A stretch of 64,000 nt of DNA from Mucilaginibacter paludis DSM 18603 (lineage in GTDB: Bacteria > Bacteroidota > Bacteroidia > Sphingobacteriales > Sphingobacteriaceae), in NCBI RefSeq assembly GCF_000166195.2, contig NZ_CM001403.1, forward strand, positions 7,924,877-7,988,876, written 5' to 3'. The translations under genes were made by a program, and so were the position numbers. Of this stretch, positions 55,492 through 63,504 are shown in pieces; the first letter of the stretch is position 1, and every line of letters begins with the position of its first letter. The notes beneath the pieces were generated by a model. It worked only from the letters and a program-made list of their open reading frames with translations, did no database searches and was not told the origin of the DNA.

Positions 55492-55557
55492 TAGGCCAAC
55501 CCTATAATCTTTTGGGCCTGTGTAGCCAATAGCTAAGGCACAAATAGCTTTTAATAG
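55492..55557. terminator. Weak stem-loops between convergent pigment genes
   Basis: The 66-nt gap has AGGCC...GGGCCT (55494-55520 region) and AGCTA...TAGCT followed by TTTT near 55530-55552. Stems are short (5-6 bp), so bidirectional termination is plausible but weakly supported. Confidence 0.35.
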
Positions 55558-55932
55558 TTACACTTTTACCACAGCAAATACGCCCTGAAACTTAAAACAA
55601 ACTGTTTGAGCTGAGCTTAAACCGGCGGTAATTGATATTTCATTATCTTCAGTTAACTTGTAATTTAAAGTTAGCTGAAGTATATTATCTTTTTGAGGAT
55701 CAATCAATTGCAGAAATTTCAGATTGGTAGCTATTTTTAACCTCAAGTTTTGGTTTAATTCATTTTCTAAAATTTCTTTGACGATTTGCAGCATGCAGGC
55801 ACCGGGCAATACCGGCTGACCTGGAAAATGTCCTTTCAGAATTTCGTGATGCTCATTAATCTCCAGGCTTGCCTGGATGATACCGTCTTGATGATCAAAT
55901 GATCCGATTTTGTATAGTGAGTTTTTGAGCAT
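55558..55932 (-). CDS. Hot-dog 3-hydroxyacyl-ACP dehydratase-like protein
   Basis: 124 residues. Catalytic-His segment LKGHFPGQPVLPGACMLQIVKEI matches FabZ/FabA-like hot-dog proteins, although the usual Glu in the helix is replaced by Gln (MLQIV) with Glu four residues later. Shorter than typical FabZ (about 145). It shares one base with the preceding catalytically dead ketosynthase gene and closes the minus-strand operon. Likely a polyene dehydratase partner or an ACP-binding helper. Confidence 0.8.
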   Translation of the reverse strand: MLKNSLYKIGSFDHQDGIIQASLEINEHHEILKGHFPGQPVLPGACMLQIVKEILENELNQNLRLKIATNLKFLQLIDPQKDNILQLTLNYKLTEDNEISITAGLSSAQTVCFKFQGVFAVVKV

Positions 55933-56987
55933 CAGCAGGCGGAAACAAGCATTAAAGAATGGTATTTATATTGATAATGATTATAGATCAGTATCGTTTT
56001 GGGCGAATGGCTTCTGACGTTGCCCTGCACAACAACCTCCGGCACTGTTTGCTGCCGGATAATATTGGCAGCCAGCCATAAGGCGAAAGCCGATGACGTA
56101 GGGTATTCGCCGCAAAGGTGCTTGTAGTTGGCCAACGCTTTATTGTTAAACAAGCCCTGATTGAGGTGGTTATAGATCTCATCATTCCTCACATCACCGT
56201 TCCTGCCGGTTATAACCAGTTCGATATCTGATACTTGCATGCCATGTTCGTTCAGAAAGGCGATAAGCTGTTCTTCAAGATCATTTGGCTTGTATAGCGT
56301 TTTTAACCCGGTTAATATGGCCATGTTATCGGTTGTTGCCTTATCTGTCAGCAGGAAAAAAACTGCGCCCTCGCCACCGATGGTTCCTTTGGATCGGGTA
56401 TTGAAGAGCTCCAGGTTTGATAGCGGCCAGCGCTTGTATAAACCCAGGCGGGTTAAAACGGTAAAGCCCGTATCCGACATTTCCTCCGTTCCGCCCACCA
56501 GGATATCATCCGCTTCGCCTTCGTTTAACAACATCATAGCATCAAATAAAGCACTTTCAAACGATATGCCTTTATGCACAAACGTATTGTTATAATTATG
56601 GCATTTAAGCATCAGTGCAATCTGCGCGGCCACCGTATTATGGGTTGATTGGATAAATGCCGTAGGTGGCAGCATTTCCTCATCCAGCTCAATAATACGG
56701 GTTAAAAAGGTGACGGTATCCTCCATACAGCCAAAGGCCGTTCCGGTAATGATGGCACCGGGCATTTGAACACCGGCATCAAGTAAACATTGGCTGGCCG
56801 ATGCCACTCCCATTTTAATGATATGGCTCATCCTCCGTATCGCCTTCGGATCGATGTAGCTGGCGTAGTTGGGTTCTATCGCCCGCAAACGCGTGGTTTG
56901 ATATTCAGTTACATCGCTTAAAAAGTCAGTATTTCTGAATGTTTTCTGCGCCGAAATGCAAGCTGATGACCGGATATAGATCTTCAT
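55932..56987 (-). CDS. Ketosynthase homologue lacking catalytic residues (chain-length-factor-like)
   Basis: 351 residues, KS/thiolase fold. Aligning by eye to the neighbouring active KS (56989-58191): the Cys position is Gly140 (FVHKGISFESAL in place of ISTACSSSANAI, with the following GG at the same distance), the first His is Gly (TGRNGDVRND for LHGTGTPNND) and the second His is Glu (CGEYPTS for TGHTLGA). So it cannot condense and probably serves as the non-catalytic partner of an active KS, like the chain-length factor of type II polyketide or aryl-polyene systems. It starts 1 nt from that KS. Confidence 0.85.
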   Translation of the reverse strand: MKIYIRSSACISAQKTFRNTDFLSDVTEYQTTRLRAIEPNYASYIDPKAIRRMSHIIKMGVASASQCLLDAGVQMPGAIITGTAFGCMEDTVTFLTRIIELDEEMLPPTAFIQSTHNTVAAQIALMLKCHNYNNTFVHKGISFESALFDAMMLLNEGEADDILVGGTEEMSDTGFTVLTRLGLYKRWPLSNLELFNTRSKGTIGGEGAVFFLLTDKATTDNMAILTGLKTLYKPNDLEEQLIAFLNEHGMQVSDIELVITGRNGDVRNDEIYNHLNQGLFNNKALANYKHLCGEYPTSSAFALWLAANIIRQQTVPEVVVQGNVRSHSPKTILIYNHYQYKYHSLMLVSAC

Positions 56988-56988
56988 T

Positions 56989-58191
56989 TTATACTTTTGA
57001 AAATATCAGGGATGTACAATTGCCGCCAAAACCAAACGAGTTTGACATCACATGATTGATAGGCTGATCATTTAATAACTGGGTTTCAGGCGCAAAGGAT
57101 AATTCGTGCATCTGCGTTTCAAAACGCAGGTTAGGATAAATTAACCCGTGCTTTATAGATAATACCGAAAACACCGCCTCAACACCACCGCTGGCACCCA
57201 GCGTATGCCCGGTGTAAGCTTTGGTTGAACTTACAGGAGGATAGTGTCCATCAAACAGGCGTGTAATAGCGGTGCCTTCAGCGCTATCGTTATTGGGTGT
57301 ACCGGTGCCGTGCAGATTAATGTAATCAATATCAGTAGCCCGCAAACCGCTCTTTTTTAAAGCGCCTTTCATGGCCAGGTATGATCCGGTACCATCCGGC
57401 GACGATGCCGTTTGATGATAGGCGTCGTTGCTGTTATTATAACCGCTTAGTTTGCAGTACATTTTCTTATCTAAGGTTTGAGCAACTTTTTCCGACACCA
57501 GGGTAAGGTATCCGGCGCCTTCGCCTAAGTTGAGCCCTTGCCTGTTCTCGTCAAAGGGTTTGCAAAATTCCTTATCCAATATCATCAGCGTATTAAATCC
57601 GTTGAGGGTAAACTTGGTTAAAGCATCTGCGCCGCCTGCTACAACAATATCCAGTAAACCATTTCTGATCATCCTGGCACCATAAAATATGGCGTTGGCA
57701 GATGATGAACAAGCCGTGCTGATGGTGGTCATGTAATCCCTTAACCCTAATTGGTCGGCCACTACTTCGGTTACGCTTCCACATTCGTGGTCAAAAACGT
57801 TCCTCAGTTTCCCCTTCCGGTTATCAGCGATGAACTGGATAAAAAAATCTTCACTTTTATCCATCCCACCTACGGTATTGGCTGATACAAAACCGGCCCG
57901 CCATGATTTTAGATCAGGTATGGCAGCATCATCCAGGGCCTCCCTTGCCGCAATTAAACTTAATAAGGTGGTACGGCTGATTTCGGGAGATAAGCCTGCA
58001 ATAGCTGCCAGTTCATCATTGGTAAGCTTTACTTCAGCAACAGGCAATGTATGCTGGTGAATAGTTTGCATTTGTGTGATAGCCCCCATACCTGCCTGTT
58101 CATTTTGAAGCGCGGCAAGGCATTGGGCAACATTGTTACCGATAGCCGTAATGGTTCCTAAACCTGCAATGTAAACCTCTCTGTTCATCAT
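56989..58191 (-). CDS. Beta-ketoacyl-ACP synthase, active KS of the KS/CLF pair
   Basis: 400 residues with complete triad: Cys in TISTACSSSANAIFYGARMI, His in INLHGTGTPNNDSAEG and His in AYTGHTLGASGGVEAVF; C-terminal SNSFGFGGNCTSLIF. FabF-like, similar to ApeO/FlxX-type KS of aryl-polyene clusters. It is followed directly (1 nt) by the catalytically dead homologue, so a heterodimeric extension enzyme is likely. Its start overlaps the half-KS stop by 4 nt. Confidence 0.92.
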   Translation of the reverse strand: MMNREVYIAGLGTITAIGNNVAQCLAALQNEQAGMGAITQMQTIHQHTLPVAEVKLTNDELAAIAGLSPEISRTTLLSLIAAREALDDAAIPDLKSWRAGFVSANTVGGMDKSEDFFIQFIADNRKGKLRNVFDHECGSVTEVVADQLGLRDYMTTISTACSSSANAIFYGARMIRNGLLDIVVAGGADALTKFTLNGFNTLMILDKEFCKPFDENRQGLNLGEGAGYLTLVSEKVAQTLDKKMYCKLSGYNNSNDAYHQTASSPDGTGSYLAMKGALKKSGLRATDIDYINLHGTGTPNNDSAEGTAITRLFDGHYPPVSSTKAYTGHTLGASGGVEAVFSVLSIKHGLIYPNLRFETQMHELSFAPETQLLNDQPINHVMSNSFGFGGNCTSLIFSKV

Positions 58192-58826
58192 TCAATTAAT
58201 GATTGTTCAAATATCTTATTCATCTCTTGTTTATCAAAAGGAATTTCACCTTCGTTACAGCCTTTTTCTACTAAAAATAAAACGGCTTTATATTCTTCTC
58301 CAATCACGTCAACCCAACCACAGATACAAGCCTTTAAACCACTGTATTTAAATAAATTATTTACACATACCTCAATAAAACCAGCATCAAAAGCGGCAGA
58401 GATAAAAAAAGCCGCCTCGCCTTTAAAATTGTTGCGGATACTGATTTCGCCGATCATGATATTGGGCAAAGTATATACAAACAAAGCCGGACTTGGAATA
58501 TCGCTAACCGAAGCCAAATATTTCAGGTCGGAATCAAGGCTGGCATTAGCATTGGTGATCATCATCCCTACTTCTTCAGGCTGATAATTCTCCTTGCTGA
58601 AGCTGTCTTGCAGTAAAATTTCAGCTGCCAGCCAGCCCAATTTACTCAGGTGATCCATTTTGTAAAATCGAGGATAACTGAATGCGAAGTGCTGATAAAT
58701 TGTCGGGAGAAAAGTATGCAAATCAGCTTCAGCGCCTGCAAACAAAGTCTCCCCATTTTTACAAACCTGATGATTGCTGATAATGCAACTGGCGGTAATA
58801 TGATTTTTTGTAAGCAATTGTATCAA
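58188..58826 (-). CDS. Half-length ketosynthase-like protein
   Basis: 212 residues, about half a KS. Segments such as DHLSKLGWLAAEILLQDSF, VGMMITNANASLDSDL and NIMIGEISIRNNFKGEAAFF follow the N-terminal KS half, but the active-site region reads FISAAFDAG without Cys, and the C-terminal half with both His residues is absent. The frame ends cleanly with a 4-nt overlap to the next KS, so it looks like a maintained short protein rather than a decayed gene. Possibly a structural subunit of a KS complex. Confidence 0.75.
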   Translation of the reverse strand: MIQLLTKNHITASCIISNHQVCKNGETLFAGAEADLHTFLPTIYQHFAFSYPRFYKMDHLSKLGWLAAEILLQDSFSKENYQPEEVGMMITNANASLDSDLKYLASVSDIPSPALFVYTLPNIMIGEISIRNNFKGEAAFFISAAFDAGFIEVCVNNLFKYSGLKACICGWVDVIGEEYKAVLFLVEKGCNEGEIPFDKQEMNKIFEQSLIE

Positions 58827-59951
58827 TTAATCAGGTTTACTAAAAATAATTGCACCATTACAACCACCAAAACCCGAAGCTGTTTTAATGAGATGCTTTA
58901 AAGGCGCAAATGTTAATTCCTTACAAACGTTTACGGGTGTAGGTACGCCTATGTGTTCAAAACCGATGGTAGGTAAAATCAAATTCTCTTTTAAGCACTC
59001 AATGGAAATGATGGATTCTATTAATCCTGCCGCACCTAAGGTATGGCCGTAATAGCCCTTTAAGCTATTTAGGGGTGTTGATTGTAAATTGGCTAAGGTT
59101 AACGCTTTGGCTTCCATCTCGTCGTTATAAACGGTTGCCGTGCCGTGTGCAGATATAAAACTGATGTCGGCAGATGTGAGGCCAGCTTCATTTAAGGATG
59201 AGGTAATGGCCTGGTTCAATTCGGCACCCGTACGCGATGGCGCCGAGATATGGTTGGCATCGTTACTGGTGGCTCCTCCCATCAACCTGATACCGTTTGC
59301 ATATTTAGGATTGGATGACAGGATGATAGTTGCCGCTGCCTCGCCAAGCGTAATACCATCCCGTTCGGCATCAAAAGGTTTGCAGGGTTTGGAGCTGATG
59401 GCGTTGAAGGATTGAAAACCGGATAAAACGAACTTCGAGATCACATCCGCCCCGCTTACAATTACCGTTTCATACTGCCCCGACCGGATCATCCGCATGG
59501 CGGTTATCATACCCAGGATTCCTGAAATGCAGGCATTGGACACGACGATAGGCTGATTGACGAAGCCGAAGTACCCCCCCACTAATTTACCTGAAGTATG
59601 TAAGGCAATACGGTCATTTAAAGCTGGCGTATGCACTTCAGTTTCCAGCAAGCTGATGTTGCCTTTGGTGGATGAGATAATGAGCCCGATGTTACTATCA
59701 CCCGGATTGATGCCTGTATTTTGTAATGCGCCGCCAATTGATGATATCAGCATTTGCTCAAATTGAGTATAAGTTGACTGGCTAAATCTATCCTGAGCAA
59801 ACAGGGAACCGTAAAACGGCTCATTAGCCAATGCTTTATCCCAATGTTGTTTAATACCCGAAACACGTTGTTTCAAACGGGCAAAGTTATCCGCCGTGGT
59901 ATCGCCTACCGGCGATAAGATATGATCGGAAACGACAAAAACGTCTGCCAT
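58827..59951 (-). CDS. Beta-ketoacyl-ACP synthase, third intact KS
   Basis: 374 residues, slightly short for FabF (about 410). Triad present: Cys in VVSNACISGILGMITAMR, His in ISAHGTATVYNDEMEA and His in GYYGHTLGAAGLIES; C-terminal ASGFGGCNGAIIF. It shares one base with the dehydratase stop and abuts the half-KS start. Together with the KS/CLF pair and the left-arm KS, the cluster has three catalytically complete KS II-type enzymes, plus DarB. Confidence 0.91.
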   Translation of the reverse strand: MADVFVVSDHILSPVGDTTADNFARLKQRVSGIKQHWDKALANEPFYGSLFAQDRFSQSTYTQFEQMLISSIGGALQNTGINPGDSNIGLIISSTKGNISLLETEVHTPALNDRIALHTSGKLVGGYFGFVNQPIVVSNACISGILGMITAMRMIRSGQYETVIVSGADVISKFVLSGFQSFNAISSKPCKPFDAERDGITLGEAAATIILSSNPKYANGIRLMGGATSNDANHISAPSRTGAELNQAITSSLNEAGLTSADISFISAHGTATVYNDEMEAKALTLANLQSTPLNSLKGYYGHTLGAAGLIESIISIECLKENLILPTIGFEHIGVPTPVNVCKELTFAPLKHLIKTASGFGGCNGAIIFSKPD

Positions 59952-60364
59952 TATTTATTGATAAAGATTTTCATTTCGCACATTGCCATCACTTTATCCT
60001 TACACATTACCTTACCCGAAATTACGGTTACATCGAAAATTTGGTTTTCTATTTTTATTTCGGTAATTAATTCGTCACCTATCATCGGCAGATTAAATAT
60101 TTCTAAATTTTTAACCGCGCCAATGTAGCCAACCTCAACAGGCCTGTTTTCTGCTAAAGCTGTATACCCTGCCCTGGCCGCGGCAGTTTGAGCAATGTTT
60201 TCCATGAGCCCGGCTTCGGTAAAATGACCGTTCTCTACTAACACGTTCTCTTCGGTCACCCTGAAATTGGTTTGTGCTCCATCCTGGCTTACACTCAGCA
60301 AACTATCCACCATAACAAATGGCATTTTTTGCGGGATGAGGGTATGAATATCTTTTTGAAGCAT
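59951..60364 (-). CDS. ApeP-like 3-hydroxyacyl-ACP dehydratase
   Basis: Hot-dog protein. The open frame reaches 60526, but its first 54 residues come from repeat DNA and have no family match. MLQKDIHTLIPQKMPFVMVD at 60364 is the normal FabZ/ApeP start, giving 137 residues. The catalytic His lies in VENGHFTEAGLMENIAQTAAA, the form seen in aryl-polyene dehydratases. Overlaps the next KS by 1 nt. Likely forms the conjugated double bonds. It is separated from the upstream FabG gene by a 711-nt repeat block. Confidence 0.85.
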   Translation of the reverse strand: MLQKDIHTLIPQKMPFVMVDSLLSVSQDGAQTNFRVTEENVLVENGHFTEAGLMENIAQTAAARAGYTALAENRPVEVGYIGAVKNLEIFNLPMIGDELITEIKIENQIFDVTVISGKVMCKDKVMAMCEMKIFINK

Positions 60365-60575
60365 GTTTGTATTTAATTTTAATAATTCGCTCTCCAAAAC
60401 TAATTGCGAGGATTGATCCGGGGTCACCGGAAAAACTCGTGTGGAGAGCAGCCTAAACTTTGTCATTACGAGGCAAAGATCGTGCAGCACATCGTCAAAA
60501 ACACCTTGTACAGGGCCATGCCGCACGTCCTTCGACTAGTGAGCCTGACGAAGTATCTGGATGACAGCCTTCAAG

Positions 60576-60653
60576 CACAAAAAAGGGGTGTCATGCTGAG
60601 CCTGTCGAAGCACGGTGCGGTGGCCTCTACAAGCGGCATACTGTTCTCACTTC
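60576..60653 (+). repeat. 78-bp TGTCATGCTGAGCC repeat, copy 1
   Basis: Starts CACAAAAAAGGGGTGTCATG, contains CTGAGCCTGTCGAAGCAC and GGTGGCCTCTACAAGCGGCA. Nearly identical to 60988-61066 in the same orientation. A short related piece (AGTGAGCCTGACGAAG) lies at 60538-60553. Confidence 0.8.
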
Positions 60654-60713
60654 TTATGCAATCGTGCTTAGCAGTACTTGAAACCCACAACGACACCTCC
60701 TTAAGCACCTGAA

Positions 60714-60960
60714 TATCAGCGCATCTATTTTACTCCAATAATCAGTATTCCTAATTTACAACATCGGCACGCTCAGTCGCCGCGTGAAGGGCTGTTACTT
60801 TTGTCTTGACACAAAAGTAACCAAAAAGTCAAGACTGCCCGATCCTTCCGCCCACAGGCCAACACCTGGCCCGGCGTGCAGTCTGGCCTCTGCGCACTTT
60901 TGCCTCTGCACCAAAAAAAACACGAGTTTCAAACATCATCTCTGTTTTTTCCGGGCACCC
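60714..60960. repeat. Dispersed ~245-bp repeat, copy C
   Basis: Same orientation and order as copy A (30881-31131), including the perfect stem GTTACTTTTGT / ACAAAAGTAAC (60794-60821) and the alternative GTCTTGAC/GTCAAGAC pairing. The tail GTTTCAAACATCATC matches GGTTCAAACGTCATC of copy A. Confidence 0.8.
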
Positions 60961-60987
60961 GGTGGGATACTCAGGACAGCTTTTGCG

Positions 60988-61066
60988 CACAAAAAAAGGG
61001 GTGTCATGCTGAGCCTGTCGAAGCACCGTGTGGTGGCCTCTACAAGCGGCATACTGTTGTCACTTC
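60988..61066 (+). repeat. 78-bp TGTCATGCTGAGCC repeat, copy 2
   Basis: About 95% identical to copy 1 by eye (one extra A, a few substitutions such as CGGTGC versus CCGTGT). It ends 9 nt before the stop of the FabG-like gene, so it lies in the 3' region of that message. Confidence 0.8.
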
Positions 61067-61075
61067 ATCCTTCAT

Positions 61076-61804
61076 TTACGAATACAAGCCACCATTAACA
61101 GACAACACCTGCCCGGTAATATATGCAGCATCCGCAGATGCTAAAAAGCCCACGGCGTGTGCCACCTCTTCGCTCGTGCCGAAACGGTTTACAGGAATCA
61201 GTTTTCTCAATTCACGTTCATCCAGGCCTTCGGTCATGTCGGTTTTAATAAATCCCGGCGCTATGCAATTTACGGTTACGCCTTGTCGGCCCACTTCCTG
61301 AGCTAAGGCCTTACTGGCACCAATTACGCCGGCCTTCGCCGCCGAATAGTTGGTTTGGCCCGGTAAACCTTTTAAACCTGAAAGCGAAACCACGTTGATT
61401 ACGCGTCCATAACGTTGCAGCAGCATATCCTCGAGCACAAGGCGTGTAACATAAAAAAAGCTATCAAGGCTGGTTTTTACTACGCTGTCCCATTGCTCAT
61501 CCTTCATCCAGAGCATCAGGCTATCATCTTTAATGCCCGCGTTGTTAACGAGTATTTCAATGTGTTTATCCGCATTACCGGATATCCAACCACCCAATGT
61601 ATTTTTAATCTGATCTTTATCAGAGACATCGAATTGCAATAACTCTCCCGATCCGCCATTTGCGTTGATTTGCGAAAGCGTGGCCTGGGCCTCTGTTTCG
61701 TTACTTTTGTAATTCACCACTACATGGTATCCCATATCGGCTAACCTGATGCAAACCGCTCTTCCTATTCCCCTTGATCCACCTGTAACTAAAGCACACT
61801 TCAT
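61076..61804 (-). CDS. FabG-like 3-ketoacyl-ACP reductase
   Basis: 242 residues, short-chain dehydrogenase. Cofactor motif ALVTGGSRGIGRAV, NNAGIKDDSL, catalytic Ser in VVSLSGLKGLPGQ and Tyr/Lys in TNYSAAKAGVIGASKALA; C-terminal ITGQVLSVNGGLYS. It probably reduces 3-ketoacyl-ACP during polyene synthesis, since the cluster has no other FabG. It is 10 nt after the ammonia-lyase gene and before the repeat block. Confidence 0.9.
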   Translation of the reverse strand: MKCALVTGGSRGIGRAVCIRLADMGYHVVVNYKSNETEAQATLSQINANGGSGELLQFDVSDKDQIKNTLGGWISGNADKHIEILVNNAGIKDDSLMLWMKDEQWDSVVKTSLDSFFYVTRLVLEDMLLQRYGRVINVVSLSGLKGLPGQTNYSAAKAGVIGASKALAQEVGRQGVTVNCIAPGFIKTDMTEGLDERELRKLIPVNRFGTSEEVAHAVGFLASADAAYITGQVLSVNGGLYS

Positions 61805-61814
61805 ATCAAATCAA

Positions 61815-63368
61815 TCAATTAAATGAAACCGATGGGTCTGTTACTTCAAGGAAATTCTTCACATTCTCCAGATCTTTATATTTGGGCTGATCTTCAATAA
61901 ATTTAGGAAATATCGCCCTCATCTCAGTATACAAACTCAAGGTTTGCGTGGATAATTTGGATTGGCAGTTTAAGTAATCAACAGCCTGCAAGAGCGTCAT
62001 GAGCTGGATACTCAAAACGGCAAAGGCATTGTCAATTACCTTCCGGGTTAATAAAGCGGCATTGCATCCCATGCTTACAATATCCTGATTATCGTTATTG
62101 TTAGGGATACTGTGTACATACATCGGGAACGATAAGGTTTGATTTTCGGCCACGGTTGATGTAGCGGTAAACTGCATACCCTGCATACCAAAATTTAAAC
62201 CCAAAATACCAAGATTTAAAAACGGAGGGAACTTTTTATTCAGCTTATCGTTCATCAAATAATTGAGCTGCCTTTCGGATAACATGGAAAGCTTGGTGAT
62301 AGCGATCTTCAATTTATCCATCTCGAGCGATACATAATCCCCGTGGAAATTGCCGCCGTGAAAAACATTCTGGTTGATGTGATCAATCACCGGGTTATCG
62401 TTCACGGAGTTCAACTCGTTTACCAAAACATTTTCTGCCTGAACGATGGTATCGTATATGGGGCCCAATACCTGGGTTACGCAACGCAATGAGTAATACT
62501 CCTGCACTTTATCTTCAAAAACATCGTGGCCAATGTTATCGGCTTGGTACAAATGTTCCGACCGGTTGCGGATCATTTGACTATCTTTCAAAATATCGCG
62601 TAACATGGCGGCTACTTTGTTTTGCCCTTTATGGTGTTTTACAATATTGAGTTCGTGCGAAAAGTGATCGTCATAAGCTTCCACCACTTCGTTGGTTAAA
62701 GCAGAGAGCATGGCCGCCCAACCGAGCAGTTTTTGCGCCTGGATCACGTTAACCATGCCTATCCCTGTCATGGCCGAAGTTCCGTTAATAATAGCCAGAC
62801 CTTCGCGAACGTGTATGGCAAGCGGTTTTATACCTAACTTGTTAAAAACGTCACTGGTTGGGTGGATAGCATCTTCATAAATCACTTCCCCCTCGCCAAT
62901 CAACACCAAACCCAGATGTGCCAGTTGCACCAAATCGCCGCTGGCGCCTACGCCGCCGTGTTCGTAAATGCAGGGCGTTACATTTTGGTTAATCAGTTTG
63001 GCCAAAAGTTCAACAACATCGTTATGTACGCCAGAGTAAGCCTGCATCATGCTGTTTAAACGGGCCACCATCAAGGCTTTTACCAAAAGCGGATTCAGCA
63101 ACGCACCGTTACCAGAACTGTGACTGCGGATCAGGTTATATTGCAGTTGCAATAAGTTATCTTCGCTAACCTTGTATTGTGCCATGGGGCCAAAACCGGT
63201 ATTAATACCGTAGATTAGTTTATTGGACGAAAATTGTTGCAGAAATTTAAAATTGATTGCAACTTTATCTAAAGCTGATTCGGGCAGATCAACAGATTTT
63301 CTTTTGAAAACAATGTCAGAAAAATCGGTTAAAGAAAGGACATGCTGTCCAAGAGATATCATAAGCAA
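61815..63368 (-). CDS. Aromatic amino acid ammonia-lyase (probable tyrosine ammonia-lyase)
   Basis: 517 residues of the HAL/PAL/TAL family. The MIO cofactor triad is Ala142-Ser143-Gly144 in GVGASGDLVQLAHLGL; Tyr53 lies in YGINTGFGP. The substrate-selectivity pair near residue 82 is Ser-His (IRSHSSGNG), as in HAL-like enzymes and in Flavobacterium-type TALs. No histidine-degradation genes are nearby; instead it heads a pigment operon and is next to a CoA-ligase-like gene. So conversion of tyrosine to 4-coumarate, the aryl starter of flexirubin, is the likely role. Start codon may be Met1 or Met3. Confidence 0.88.
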   Translation of the reverse strand: MLMISLGQHVLSLTDFSDIVFKRKSVDLPESALDKVAINFKFLQQFSSNKLIYGINTGFGPMAQYKVSEDNLLQLQYNLIRSHSSGNGALLNPLLVKALMVARLNSMMQAYSGVHNDVVELLAKLINQNVTPCIYEHGGVGASGDLVQLAHLGLVLIGEGEVIYEDAIHPTSDVFNKLGIKPLAIHVREGLAIINGTSAMTGIGMVNVIQAQKLLGWAAMLSALTNEVVEAYDDHFSHELNIVKHHKGQNKVAAMLRDILKDSQMIRNRSEHLYQADNIGHDVFEDKVQEYYSLRCVTQVLGPIYDTIVQAENVLVNELNSVNDNPVIDHINQNVFHGGNFHGDYVSLEMDKLKIAITKLSMLSERQLNYLMNDKLNKKFPPFLNLGILGLNFGMQGMQFTATSTVAENQTLSFPMYVHSIPNNNDNQDIVSMGCNAALLTRKVIDNAFAVLSIQLMTLLQAVDYLNCQSKLSTQTLSLYTEMRAIFPKFIEDQPKYKDLENVKNFLEVTDPSVSFN

Positions 63369-63504
63369 AAACTAAGTTTTATAAAATGGCTGTGGTGTAT
63401 TTAATTTGTTGCCGCCTTTTAAAACAAACACAACATTCAATATTAAACACAAAGCACCAGCAACAAATATAAACCGTACCAAACAAATACACTAAAATAA
63501 TTAA

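Larger units (their letters stand above)
60365..61075. repeat. Repeat block inside the pigment operon
   Basis: 711 nt between fabG-like and dehydratase genes, with no credible gene. It contains two copies of a 78-bp element (60576-60653 and 60988-61066) and one copy of the 245-bp dispersed repeat (60714-60960) also found at 30881-31131. It breaks an otherwise tightly packed operon, so a secondary promoter or attenuation is possible. Confidence 0.75.

Noticed and set aside
60365..60526. 54-residue N-terminal extension of the ApeP-like dehydratase
   Set aside because: Hot-dog homologues begin at MLQKDIHTLIPQ; the extension runs into the repeat block and has no domain.
60404..61301. Plus-strand frames of 65-141 residues across the repeat block
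   Set aside because: They are repeat DNA or antisense to the FabG-like gene; arginine- and serine-rich with no conserved pattern.
61815..63368. Histidine degradation (HutH) assignment
   Set aside because: No urocanase, imidazolonepropionase or other hut genes; the context is pigment synthesis.
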